Positions 50,314 to 58,741 of a stretch of DNA of 64,000 nucleotides are shown one piece after another. The notes below the pieces were generated by a model. That model saw only the letters and a program-made list of their open reading frames with translations. It had not been told where the DNA came from and ran no database searches. This DNA comes from Faecalibacterium sp. I3-3-89 (lineage in GTDB: Bacteria; Bacillota; Clostridia; Oscillospirales; Ruminococcaceae). The stretch lies in NCBI RefSeq assembly GCF_023347275.1, contig NZ_CP094468.1, positions 744,001 to 808,000 of the forward strand. The letters are read 5' to 3'. Numbering within the stretch: the stretch's first letter is position 1; every line of letters begins with the position of its first letter. Both the position numbers and the translations under genes were made by a program.

Positions 50314-51513
50314 TCAGAGACTGGCCTGACAGTTCTGCTTGACGAACTCACTGGGGGACATATGGTACTTCATGTTGAAGGATTTGGAGAAATAGTGGAT
50401 AGAGCTGTAGCCCAGCCGCAGCGAGATCTCGCTGATGGTGTAGCGGTTCTCGAGCAGCATCTGACAGCTGCGCTCCAGTTTTTTGTCGTTGATATACTTT
50501 TTGGGGGACTGGTCCACCGAGTTCTTGAACAGCAGCTGCAGGGCCGACCGGGACAGCGAAAAGTGCTCGCAGATCTCCGGGATGGTCAGCGGGTCGTAGA
50601 TGTTGTCGTGGATGTAGGCGATGATGCGGTCGAAAAGCTCGTCCATCGCGCTCTGGTGGGCTGTGCTGCTGGCGGACGTCATGGGGGAGGCGTAGGTGCC
50701 TTGGAGCAGACGGATGATGGTCTCGGTCAGCAGGCAGAGCATCAGGCTGTTCATATAGGGGATACCGGTGGTGCTCTCCCGGACGAAGGTTTTTAATAAG
50801 GTGTTGATCTTCTGGTCGTAGTGGAACACCCGGTTGATGAGGGCGTCGTACCAGACCTCCCGCTCCACAGGCGTCAGGTTGCGCATATCGAAGAGGATGG
50901 TCATATAGGAGGCCCTGTGCTCTTCGTCGGTGTACTGGGTGTGGAACTGGCCCGGGCCGTAGATCATCAGGTCTTTTTCCTTTAAGTAGTAGAGCACACC
51001 GTCCACCTCCGTTTCCAGCTCACCGGTGTCCACATAGGTCAGCTCGAAGAAATCGTGCTGCTCCCCCTTGAAGCAATAATTCTCGGTGCGGATGCGGTAG
51101 TAGTAGCCCAGGATCTTCTGGATCTCGATGCGGGGCAGGACGGCCAGAAATTCGTACTGGGAAGGAAAGTCCGTGATGTGAAGCGAATAACTGCTCTCGG
51201 CGTAGAGGTCGTATTCCAGCTTCTGGGTCGTGGAAACGACGGCGAAGTAGACGTTCGGCTTGATGTGGATGAGCCGGTTCATGGCAAACTCCTCCACGGC
51301 GGCTGCGTCCGCCGTGTGGGAGACCAGCAGCACGCCGATGCCCTCCTTTACCTGTAAATAGGTATCGCAGTTGAAGCAGTAGAACTGGGAGACATAGCGG
51401 CGGGTGATGGCGACCATTGTCTGATGGATCAGCTCCGGGTGTTCGCGGTCGATGGGCTGATGATAGACCGAGCCGTAATCCAGAAAACTGTCGTTGGAAG
51501 TTTCGCGTTGCAT
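50314..51513 (-). CDS. AraC-family transcriptional regulator
   Basis: 399 aa. N-terminal sensor part with a cupin-like segment (FFELTYVDTGELETEVDGVL, IYGPGQFHTQY), C-terminal double HTH (DPLTIPEICEHFSLSRSALQ and YTISEISLRLGYSSIHYFSK) with the SFNMKYHMSPSEFVK signature. Next to the amino-sugar genes and just upstream (divergent) of EIIB-EIIC-EIID, so likely their activator. AAGGAGGG precedes the ATG; extended -10 TGATATACT near 51536. Confidence 0.92.
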   Translation of the reverse strand: MQRETSNDSFLDYGSVYHQPIDREHPELIHQTMVAITRRYVSQFYCFNCDTYLQVKEGIGVLLVSHTADAAAVEEFAMNRLIHIKPNVYFAVVSTTQKLEYDLYAESSYSLHITDFPSQYEFLAVLPRIEIQKILGYYYRIRTENYCFKGEQHDFFELTYVDTGELETEVDGVLYYLKEKDLMIYGPGQFHTQYTDEEHRASYMTILFDMRNLTPVEREVWYDALINRVFHYDQKINTLLKTFVRESTTGIPYMNSLMLCLLTETIIRLLQGTYASPMTSASSTAHQSAMDELFDRIIAYIHDNIYDPLTIPEICEHFSLSRSALQLLFKNSVDQSPKKYINDKKLERSCQMLLENRYTISEISLRLGYSSIHYFSKSFNMKYHMSPSEFVKQNCQASL

Positions 51514-51647
51514 TCAAATCCCTCCTTACTGAAAAAGTATATCATTTTTTTGGCAATTTGAATAGTCTTATTTGCACTTTTTTGGTAGATTGTAATGAGA
51601 CTCGCTGAATTTAACCGTTTTTTCGAAACAGTTTGTTAAAAAATATA

Positions 51648-51676
51648 AAGACATTTGTTCAAATATAGCCTATAAT
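51648..51676 (+). promoter_or_regulatory. Promoter of EIIB-EIIC-EIID operon
   Basis: AAGACA (51648-51653), 17 bases, TATAAT (51671-51676). Weak -35, consistent with need for an activator such as the divergent AraC protein. Confidence 0.55.
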
Positions 51677-51729
51677 GTAGTTACTCTGAATTGGAAACTC
51701 AGACAAAAAACTCAAGGAGGAATTTGAGA

Positions 51730-52206
51730 ATGCCGAACATTGTTCTTACGCGGATCGACAACCGTCTTGTGCACGGTCAGGTCGCAACGCAGTGGTGTGG
51801 CGCCATTGGTGCAAACCTTATTCTGGTGGCCAACGACGAGGTGGCTGGCAACAGCCTGCGTCAGGGCCTGATGAATATGGCTGCTCCCGCCTACGCTGCA
51901 ATGCGCTACTGGACCATCCAGAAGACGATCGATACCATCCACAAGGCCAGCGCCAAGCAGCTGATCTTCATCGTCTGCGAGAACCCGCAGGATGTCGTCA
52001 AGCTGGTGGAGGGTGGCGTCCCCATCAAGAAAGTCAACATCGGAAACATGCACATGGCAGAAGGTAAGCGTCAGGTTGCAGGTTCCGTCGCCGTTGACGA
52101 CGCCGATGTGGCTGCTTTCAAGCGGCTGCAGGAGCTTGGTGTGGAGCTGGAGATCCGCCGCGTTCCTACCGAACACGCGGAAAGCACCGACAAGCTGTTC
52201 AAGTAA
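51730..52206 (+). CDS. PTS EIIB, mannose/GalNAc family
   Basis: 158 aa. LTRIDNRLVHGQVATQW holds the phospho-His15 of EIIB-Man type proteins; VNIGNMHMAEGKRQVAGSVA is also conserved. Transfers phosphate from EIIA (47340) to the incoming sugar. CAAGGAGG precedes the ATG. Length is typical. Confidence 0.95.
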   Translation: MPNIVLTRIDNRLVHGQVATQWCGAIGANLILVANDEVAGNSLRQGLMNMAAPAYAAMRYWTIQKTIDTIHKASAKQLIFIVCENPQDVVKLVEGGVPIKKVNIGNMHMAEGKRQVAGSVAVDDADVAAFKRLQELGVELEIRRVPTEHAESTDKLFK

Positions 52207-52249
52207 ACAGACGGCTGCTCTCCTAAATACTTGAAAAGGAGTACTTATT

Positions 52250-53068
52250 ATGGGCTTTAGTGCACTTCAGATCATTCTGGTCTTTGTGTGGGTCTTTATC
52301 GTGGCCATCGACCAGTTTGATTTCTTGGAATCCCTGTACCAGCCTATCGTTTCCGGTGCTGTCATCGGTGCGATCTTGGGCGATCTTCCCACCGGTCTGA
52401 TCGTTGGCGGTACTTACCAGCTGATGACCATCGGCAACATGCCGGTCGGCGGCGCTCAGCCGCCAAACGCAGTCATCGGCGGCGTCATGGCTGCCGTGTT
52501 TGCGATCTCTTCTCATCTGGATACCACCGCTGCTGTCGGTCTGGCAGTTCCCTTCGCTCTGATCGGCCAGTACATGGTTACCTTCCTGTTCACCCTCATG
52601 TCCCCCATGATGTCCAAAGCTGACCAGTTGGCAGCAAAGGGCGACACCAAGGGCATCGTCCGTCTGAACTATATGGCAATGGCTCTGCTGGGCCTGCTGT
52701 TTGCAGTTGTCTGCACCCTCGGTATGCTGGGCGGCTCTGCAATGGGCACTACCCTGAGCAACCTCGCTGCGAAGTACGCATGGGTCATGGCTGGTCTGGG
52801 CGCTGCCGGTGGTATGATGCGTTTCGTCGGTTTCGCAACCCTGCTGCGTATCATGCTGTCCAACGAGTTCTGGGGCATCTACTTTGCTGGTTTTGCTCTG
52901 GCAACCATCATCGGCTACATCCCCGAACTGTCCGGCTCTGCTCTGCTGCTGATCGCATTTGTGGGCATTGCAATTGCTCTGTACGACTACCAGACTCGCG
53001 TTGCTATCAAGCAGGCTGCTGGTTCTGGTTTTGCTGCGAATGGAGGCGACGACGAAGATGGCATCTAA
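52250..53068 (+). CDS. PTS EIIC, mannose/GalNAc family
   Basis: 272 aa membrane protein. QPIVSGAVIGAILGDLPTGL, GGTYQLMTIGNMPVGGAQPP and a long hydrophobic middle match AgaW/ManY-type EIIC. Forms the sugar channel with EIID. The acidic tail GGDDEDGI overlaps the EIID start by 11 bases. Confidence 0.95.
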   Translation: MGFSALQIILVFVWVFIVAIDQFDFLESLYQPIVSGAVIGAILGDLPTGLIVGGTYQLMTIGNMPVGGAQPPNAVIGGVMAAVFAISSHLDTTAAVGLAVPFALIGQYMVTFLFTLMSPMMSKADQLAAKGDTKGIVRLNYMAMALLGLLFAVVCTLGMLGGSAMGTTLSNLAAKYAWVMAGLGAAGGMMRFVGFATLLRIMLSNEFWGIYFAGFALATIIGYIPELSGSALLLIAFVGIAIALYDYQTRVAIKQAAGSGFAANGGDDEDGI

Positions 53069-53885
53069 TGCAACTCATTACAACAATCTGACTCCCGCGC
53101 AGCCTTTGGATAAGGCTACGCTGAATAAGATGGTGTTCCGTTCCCTGAACCTGCAGGCATCTTTCAACTACGAGCGTATGCAGGCTGCCGGCTGGCTGTA
53201 CTGCATCCTGCCCGGTCTGGAAAAGATCCACAGCGATAACAAGGAAGACCTGAAGCTCTCCATGGAGCATAACCTTGAGTTCTTCAATACTCACCCCTTC
53301 CTCGTTACCTTCGTTATGGGCATCATCCTCTCTCTGGAACAGCAGAAGGCTGACATCGAAACCATTCGTGCCGTGCGTGTTGCCGCTATGGGTCCTCTGG
53401 GCGGTATCGGCGACGCAATCTTCTGGTTCACTCTGGTTCCTATCACCGCAGGTATCACATCGAACATGGCCATCAACGGATCGCTTGCTGGTCCTATCAT
53501 GTTCCTGCTGATCTTCAACATCGTGCAGTTCGCATGCCGCTTCTTCCTGATGTACTGGTCTTATAATCTGGGCACCAAGGCAATCGACATCCTGACTGCC
53601 AACGCAAAGGAGTTCACCCGTGCAGCTTCCATGCTGGGCGTCTTCATCGTCGGTGCTCTGACTTCCAACTACGGCGGCACCACCGTTGCTACCGTTATCG
53701 AGAACGGCGACAGCCCCATCGTTATCCAGAGCATTCTGGATGGCGTCCTGCCCAAGCTGATCCCTCTGGCTCTGACCCTCGGCCTGTTCTTCCTGATGAA
53801 GAAGAAGAACTGGAAGCCCGTTACCTGCATCGCTCTGCTGCTGGTCATCGGTCTGGTCGGCGCATTCTTTGGTATCTTCGCTTAA
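53058..53885 (+). CDS. PTS EIID, mannose/GalNAc family
   Basis: 275 aa. MVFRSLNLQASFNYERMQAA, GWLYCILPGLEKIH, FFNTHPFLVTFVMGI and AAMGPLGGIGDAIFWFTLVP are EIID signatures. Complex partner of EIIC. GGAGGCGACGAAG before ATG 53058 lies within the EIIC end, so translation is coupled. Confidence 0.95.
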   Translation: MASNATHYNNLTPAQPLDKATLNKMVFRSLNLQASFNYERMQAAGWLYCILPGLEKIHSDNKEDLKLSMEHNLEFFNTHPFLVTFVMGIILSLEQQKADIETIRAVRVAAMGPLGGIGDAIFWFTLVPITAGITSNMAINGSLAGPIMFLLIFNIVQFACRFFLMYWSYNLGTKAIDILTANAKEFTRAASMLGVFIVGALTSNYGGTTVATVIENGDSPIVIQSILDGVLPKLIPLALTLGLFFLMKKKNWKPVTCIALLLVIGLVGAFFGIFA

Positions 53886-53903
53886 TTCAAAGCTGGAGCT
53901 ACA

Positions 53904-54560
53904 ATGCACGCTGTACTTCTTGATTTTAATGGGACGATGTTCTTTGATACCCACTTCCACATGGAAGCATGGTCAAAGATCTATCATGAACTGCACCCCG
54001 AGGACAAAAGCCCTCTTGCTTCGACGAAGATATGCGGCCCCTGCAATGACGTCATCCTGAAGAACATGGCCCCGTGGCTCACCCCTGCGGAGCGCCAGCA
54101 GTATTCAGAAAAGAAAGAGGCTCTGTACCGGGAGGCGTGCAGGAGCGATCCTGCCAGTTTACACCTCGTAGCAGGTGCTGAAGAGCTGCTGCAAGGCTTA
54201 CAGAAGCGCGGCATCCCGTTCGCGCTGGCGAGTGCTTCCATAAAAGCGAATGTTGATTTCTACTTTGACGCGTTTCCAATCGGTCACTGGCTGAAACAAC
54301 AGGATGTCGTATACGACGACGGAAGCTATGCCGACAAGGGCGAGATGCATCTGGAAGCGGCGCGGAGGCTGGGTGTTCCGTTCTCTGAGTGCTTGGTCAT
54401 CGAGGACAGCGTCACCGCCATCGCTCTGGCAAAACGAAACGGCGCAGGCCGGCTCGTGGGCATCGGAGAGACGGCAGACGGGTCTGAGCTGCTGGCACTG
54501 GGGGCAGACCACTACATCCACGACTTTACAGAATTTGATTACGGTTGGCTGGAAAACTGA
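53904..54560 (+). CDS. HAD-superfamily hydrolase with altered motif I
   Basis: 218 aa, beta-phosphoglucomutase-like HAD fold. Motif I is LLDFNGTMF: the nucleophile Asp7 is present, but the usual second Asp is Asn9. Motif II ALASAS, motif III Lys and motif IV VIEDSVTAI are present. Last gene after EIID, so probably handles a sugar phosphate of this pathway. Asn9 may weaken turnover or change specificity. Confidence 0.88.
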   Translation: MHAVLLDFNGTMFFDTHFHMEAWSKIYHELHPEDKSPLASTKICGPCNDVILKNMAPWLTPAERQQYSEKKEALYREACRSDPASLHLVAGAEELLQGLQKRGIPFALASASIKANVDFYFDAFPIGHWLKQQDVVYDDGSYADKGEMHLEAARRLGVPFSECLVIEDSVTAIALAKRNGAGRLVGIGETADGSELLALGADHYIHDFTEFDYGWLEN

Positions 54561-54592
54561 GTTCACCCAATGAGTTTCCACTTCCACAGTTA

Positions 54593-54627
54593 TAAAGCGG
54601 CTTCGAGCGATCGAAGCCGCTTTTGTT
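54593..54627 (+). terminator. Terminator of the PTS operon
   Basis: AAAGCGGCTTCGA/TCGAAGCCGCTTTT perfect hairpin with TTTTG tail. Confidence 0.88.
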
Positions 54628-54694
54628 GTGTCCGGGAGACAGGACGCTTTGCACGGCGCAGGCCCCAAAAGTGGAAAACTGCACAGTGGGGTAA

Positions 54695-54740
54695 AATAAA
54701 ATGCGAAGGACAGTTCCTTTGCGGAAACATCCTTCGCATC
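54695..54740 (-). terminator. Terminator downstream of the tRNA-Arg fragment (minus strand)
   Basis: ATGCGAAGGA/TCCTTCGCAT stem; on the minus strand it is followed by TTTATTTTA. It fits the original terminator of the tRNA gene. Confidence 0.7.
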
Positions 54741-54749
54741 TTCGCAATA

Positions 54750-54791
54750 TGTCCCAGACAGGAGTCGAACCTGCGGCCTTCCCCTTAGGAG
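54750..54791 (-). mobile_element. 3' fragment of tRNA-Arg(CCU): left attachment site
   Basis: Minus strand CTCCTAAGGGGAAGGCCGCA followed by GGTTCGACTCCTGTCTGGGA is the anticodon loop through acceptor end of tRNA-Arg(CCU). The 5' half is absent: the bases beyond 54791 do not pair with GGGGA of the anticodon stem. This is the expected remnant when an element integrates in the tRNA 3' half. Confidence 0.75.
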
Positions 54792-55058
54792 ATGGACCCA
54801 GTGCATATATTCCCTATCAACGGGGATAAAGAAAATGCAGTTATATCAAGGCTTTTCTCCATGTTCTCTATAAACCTTGTACAAGCAAAATCAAGCAAAA
54901 ACAAAGGATTTTAGCCCCCTATTGTTTGCACTCTGTTTGCAAAGGCGCGAAATTTGGCGTTAGCCAAAAGTTCAATTCCCGTCGAGACTTAATTATATTC
55001 ATGGTATCGTGGACATAGTTTACCATACATAGAGGTTCATTACAAGAGGTATAGAGCC

Positions 55059-55113
55059 AGTAAAAGTGCCTGTTTTATCTTTTTCAGGAAAGGTAGAGCA
55101 GGCACTTTTTTTC
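55059..55113 (+). terminator. Terminator-like hairpin before parA
   Basis: AAAGTGCCTG...CAGGCACTTTTTTT long-loop hairpin 28 bases before the parA RBS. Confidence 0.65.
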
Positions 55114-55146
55114 ATATCTAAACTTAGAAAGAAATGAGGTGAAATT

Positions 55147-55968
55147 ATGAATACACAGATTATTGCCATAGCCAACCAAAAAGGTGGTGTCGGCAAAACA
55201 ACCACTTGTGCCAATCTTGGAATTGGTCTGGCGCAGTCCGGGAAGAAAGTCCTTCTGATTGACGGAGACCCACAGGGAAGCCTGACCATCAGCTTGGGCA
55301 ATCCTCAGCCTGATAAGCTGCCCTTTACACTGTCAGACGCTATGGGCCGTATTTTGATGGATGAACCAATTCGTCCCGGCGAGGGTATCCTGCACCACCC
55401 TGAGGGCGTAGACCTGATGCCTGCGGACATCCAGCTATCTGGTATGGAGGTATCTCTGGTAAACGCTATGAGCCGAGAAACCATTCTGCGACAATATCTG
55501 GACACGCTGAAGGGGCAATACTCCCATATCCTTATTGATTGCCAGCCCTCCCTGGGTATGCTTACGGTCAATGCACTGGCTGCCGCTAATAGGGTTATAA
55601 TCCCCGTCCAGGCAGAGTATCTTCCAGCTAAAGGTTTGGAGCAGCTTTTGCAAACTATCAATAAGGTTCGCAGACAAATCAATCCCAAGCTGCAAATTGA
55701 TGGGATTCTGCTGACGATGGTAGACAGCCGAACCAACTTTGCCAAAGAAATCTCCGCTCTTCTGCGCGAAACCTATGGCAGTAAGATCAAGGTGTTTACA
55801 TCAGAAATTCCTCATTCTGTCAGGGCTAAAGAAATCAGTGCTGAAGGAAAAAGCATTTATGCCCATGATCCTAATGGCAAAGTGGCTGAGGGCTACAAAA
55901 ATCTGACGAAGGAGGTATTGAAACTTGAAAAGCAGCGCGAAAAAAATAGAGCTGGCCTCAGTAGATGA
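55147..55968 (+). CDS. parA: ParA-family partition ATPase
   Basis: 273 aa. Deviant Walker A ANQKGGVGKTTT at residues 9-20, Walker A' LLIDGDPQGSLT and Walker B ILIDCQPSLGMLTVNALAAA mark ParA/Soj ATPases that segregate DNA with ParB. GAAATGAGGTG precedes the ATG. It overlaps the parB start by 44 bases. First gene of the element from this end. Confidence 0.95.
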   Translation: MNTQIIAIANQKGGVGKTTTCANLGIGLAQSGKKVLLIDGDPQGSLTISLGNPQPDKLPFTLSDAMGRILMDEPIRPGEGILHHPEGVDLMPADIQLSGMEVSLVNAMSRETILRQYLDTLKGQYSHILIDCQPSLGMLTVNALAAANRVIIPVQAEYLPAKGLEQLLQTINKVRRQINPKLQIDGILLTMVDSRTNFAKEISALLRETYGSKIKVFTSEIPHSVRAKEISAEGKSIYAHDPNGKVAEGYKNLTKEVLKLEKQREKNRAGLSR

Positions 55969-57001
55969 CCTGTTTTCTACTGAAGAAAGTCGGCAAGACG
56001 AGCAACTGGAAAAAATTCAGGAAATTCCCCTATCTGAACTGCATCCGTTCAAGGATCACCCCTTCAAGGTCAAGGATGATGATGCAATGATAGAAACCGC
56101 AGACAGCATCAAAAAGTATGGAGTTTTGGTTCCTGCGATTGCCAGACCACTGCCTGATGGCGGTTATGAGCTGGTAGCCGGTCACAGACGCCGCAGAGCC
56201 AGCGAATTGGCCGGAAAAGAAACCATGCCTGTCATTGTGCGCGACTTGGATGACGATGCTGCCACAATTATTATGGTTGACAGCAATTTGCAGCGAGAAA
56301 ATCTGCTCCCCAGTGAAAGGGCCTTTGCCTACAAAATGAAGCTGGAAGCCATTAAACATCAAGGAGCAAGAACAGACCTGACTTCTGTTCAAGTTGAACA
56401 GAAGTTGAGCGCCAGAGACCAGGTGGCAAAAGAAGCCGGTGAACGAAGCGGTATCCAGGTAATGCGATATGTTCGTTTGACTGAACTGATTCCAGAGCTT
56501 TTGGATATGGTGGATACTAAGAAATCAAATACCCAAAAACAAAATACTCATGGATCAAATACCGATTCCATTCCCTTCCGGGAAACAGCGGCGGTAATAC
56601 CGCCGGAACGGAAAGGAAGGGATGCGATGTCTGTCACAGAGATAGAAAATTATCGGGAATTGATTTTGGAGGATATCGAGTATGATTGTCTGAAGCAGCG
56701 TTATCCTCTCTACCTGGATGACCTGAATGAGATCGTAGAGCTGTTGGTAGAAACGGTCTGTGCCAAACGAAAGACCACCCGGATCTCTGGTGCGGACTTT
56801 CCTCATGAAATTGTACGCTCCCGCTTTTTGAAGCTGGACAGCTCTCACATCGAGTTTGTCATGGACTGTCTGCAAAAGAACACCACCCAGGTACACAACA
56901 TCAAGCAGTACCTGCTTGCAGTGCTGTTCAACGCTCCTACCACCATGAATAACCACTACACTTCACTGGTAAATCACGATATGCACGCAGGCGGCTGGTA
57001 A
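55925..57001 (+). CDS. ParB-like N-terminus fused to RepA C-terminal (DUF6017-like) domain
   Basis: 358 aa from TTG with GGAGG nine bases upstream. Residues 30-195 are ParB (LSELHPFKDHPFKVKDDDAM, LVAGHRRRRASELAG, DSNLQRENLLPSERA, HTH to about 190). From about residue 198 the sequence turns into SNTQKQNTHGSNTDSIPFRE and then a C-terminal domain (RISGADFPHEIVRSRFLKLD, NIKQYLLAVLFNAPTTMNNH) normally found at the end of a separate replication initiator. This looks like an in-frame deletion fusion. Confidence 0.8.
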   Translation: MKSSAKKIELASVDDLFSTEESRQDEQLEKIQEIPLSELHPFKDHPFKVKDDDAMIETADSIKKYGVLVPAIARPLPDGGYELVAGHRRRRASELAGKETMPVIVRDLDDDAATIIMVDSNLQRENLLPSERAFAYKMKLEAIKHQGARTDLTSVQVEQKLSARDQVAKEAGERSGIQVMRYVRLTELIPELLDMVDTKKSNTQKQNTHGSNTDSIPFRETAAVIPPERKGRDAMSVTEIENYRELILEDIEYDCLKQRYPLYLDDLNEIVELLVETVCAKRKTTRISGADFPHEIVRSRFLKLDSSHIEFVMDCLQKNTTQVHNIKQYLLAVLFNAPTTMNNHYTSLVNHDMHAGGW

Positions 57002-57037
57002 TCAGCCGCTTTTGTATTACACCAAAGGAGGCACAGC

Positions 57038-57805
57038 ATGAATCAGATTGAAATTTTCAATAGTCCAGAGTTCGGAAGCATTCGCACTTTGGAACAGAAT
57101 GGCAAAGTATTATTTTGCGGTACAGATGTGGCAACAGCGCTGGGATATACCAATCCACGCAAAGCCGTCCGCGACCATACCAGGGGTGGAACGAAATGTT
57201 CCATAGGGGTCCAGACTGGGAAAAAGGCAGATGGAAGCCCCGCGGTACAAATGGTCGAAATGCTCTTTATCCCCGAAGGTGATCTATATCGTCTGATCGC
57301 CCATAGTAAACTGCCGTCAGCGGAACGGTTTGAACAATGGGTGTTTGATGAAGTTCTACCTGCCATTCGCAAGCACGGAGCCTATCTCACAAAAGAGAAG
57401 TTGTGGGAGATAGCCACTTCTCCGGAAGCTCTGATAAAGCTCTGCTCCGAGCTGCTTGCTGAGCGGGAAGAAAATGCGTCGCTACGAGAGGAAAATGCCC
57501 TGCTGGAGAGTAAGGCAGCCTTTTATGATTTGTTCATCGACCTCAATCACAGTACCAACCTCCGCACCACCGCCAAAGAGTTGCTTGTCCCGGAGCGTCG
57601 GTTTGTCCGTTTCCTTCTGGAAAAGCGTTTTGTGTACCGCACCGCATCCGGTAATGTACTGCCCTATGCAAAGCCAGCCAATGAAGGACTGTTTTGTGTC
57701 AAAGACTACTGCAATCACGGGCATATCGGCTCCTATACGCTGATAACCCCGCAAGGCAAACTCTACTTTGCTCAGCTGAGAGACATGATTTTGATGGTTG
57801 TATGA
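57038..57805 (+). CDS. Bro-N / antirepressor protein with KilA-C-type C-terminus
   Basis: 255 aa. N-terminal BRO domain (VLFCGTDVATALGYTNPRKA, HTRGGTK, FIPEGDLYRLIAHSKLPSAE, FEQWVFDEVLPAIRKHGAYL), coiled middle (LLAEREENASLREENALLES) and a C-terminal ANT-type DNA-binding domain (RTTAKELLVPERRFVRFLLE). Phage-type antirepressor; on such elements it probably controls gene expression. AAAGGAGGCAC precedes the ATG. Confidence 0.9.
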   Translation: MNQIEIFNSPEFGSIRTLEQNGKVLFCGTDVATALGYTNPRKAVRDHTRGGTKCSIGVQTGKKADGSPAVQMVEMLFIPEGDLYRLIAHSKLPSAERFEQWVFDEVLPAIRKHGAYLTKEKLWEIATSPEALIKLCSELLAEREENASLREENALLESKAAFYDLFIDLNHSTNLRTTAKELLVPERRFVRFLLEKRFVYRTASGNVLPYAKPANEGLFCVKDYCNHGHIGSYTLITPQGKLYFAQLRDMILMVV

Positions 57806-57828
57806 GAGTGGGAAAGGAAGTGAGTTTT

Positions 57829-58140
57829 ATGCCAGAAGGCAAAACAATCGGTCAGCTGATGGAAGAAATGCGCCAGAAAGCTGGAGCGCAGAACTATCAC
57901 GGCCATGACTACATGGATCTCCAGCGATTTGCTGAGAACACCCGGCACATGATTATTTTTGATGTGCTGACGCATGACTCCCCGGTGGGCTGGAAAGGTG
58001 AACGAACCCGCCTGTTTTTGTCAGATAAGGGCTATGAAAAAGCTCTGGACAGTCAGGCAAAGGGACAGATCAAGATTCTCAGTCATGCAAAGGTCAGAAA
58101 TGGAGATTTGCTCTATGACCGTTCTGAGCAAATTCGTTGA
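57829..58140 (+). CDS. DUF5720-like mobile-element protein
   Basis: 103 aa. HGHDYMDLQRFAENTRHMII and SPVGWKGERTRLFLSDKGYE are recalled from small conserved proteins of Tn1549-like elements. Function unknown. ATG 57829 is preferred (AAGGAAG upstream); an ATG at 57802 overlapping the preceding stop is possible. Confidence 0.7.
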   Translation: MPEGKTIGQLMEEMRQKAGAQNYHGHDYMDLQRFAENTRHMIIFDVLTHDSPVGWKGERTRLFLSDKGYEKALDSQAKGQIKILSHAKVRNGDLLYDRSEQIR

Positions 58141-58240
58141 GGGCGGTTCGATGAAGAAATACCTTCTCCGGCGGCTGGTGGTCCCGCCTTAGAAATAAAT
58201 GCACCACCCCTGCACATTTTGTGGAAAGGAGGCGATGAAA

Positions 58241-58741
58241 ATGCAGGAAGAAGTGGAAAACAGGACTTTAACGCTGGTTGTCAGCGGAACAAAGTTCACC
58301 GGCAGGCTGCTCAAAGCCGCCATCAGCAAGTACCTTGCCCACCGCAAGGAAAAGAAGCTGCAAAAGCAGAGAAGCCGTGACGCGCCTGTGAAGCCCCAGG
58401 GCAAGCAGACGGTGAAACAGCTGATTGGTCAAAACCAAGGGGTTTCCAACATCGAGATCACCGACCCCTCCATCAAGGAGTTTGAGAAGATCGCCCGGAA
58501 ATACGGCGTGGACTATGCGGTGAAGAAGGACCGCAGCAGCTCCCCACCCAAGTACCTGATCTTTTTCAAGGGTCGGGACGCGGATGCCCTGACCGCTGCT
58601 TTTACCGAGTACACCGGGAAAAAGGTCAGAAAGGCGGAGAAATCCGAGCGCCCGTCCGTGCTGGCAAAGCTGAGCCAGTTCAAAGAACTGGTAAAACACG
58701 CCGTCGTGGACCGGAACAAGCGGAAGGAGCTGGAACGATGA
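58241..58741 (+). CDS. pcfB: PcfB-family conjugation accessory protein
   Basis: 166 aa, basic. VENRTLTLVVSGTKFTGRLL at the start, then FEKIARKYGVDYAVKKDRSS and YLIFFKGRDADALTAAFTEY match PcfB (DUF3801), which precedes the coupling protein gene on Gram-positive conjugative elements and is thought to link relaxosome and coupling protein. AAAGGAGG is eight bases before ATG 58241. Overlaps traG by 4 bases. Confidence 0.88.
   Translation: MQEEVENRTLTLVVSGTKFTGRLLKAAISKYLAHRKEKKLQKQRSRDAPVKPQGKQTVKQLIGQNQGVSNIEITDPSIKEFEKIARKYGVDYAVKKDRSSSPPKYLIFFKGRDADALTAAFTEYTGKKVRKAEKSERPSVLAKLSQFKELVKHAVVDRNKRKELER

Noticed and set aside
54792..55146. Integrase or excisionase at the left end of the conjugative element
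   Set aside because: No frame with recombinase or HTH features is present; the integrase is probably at the far end.
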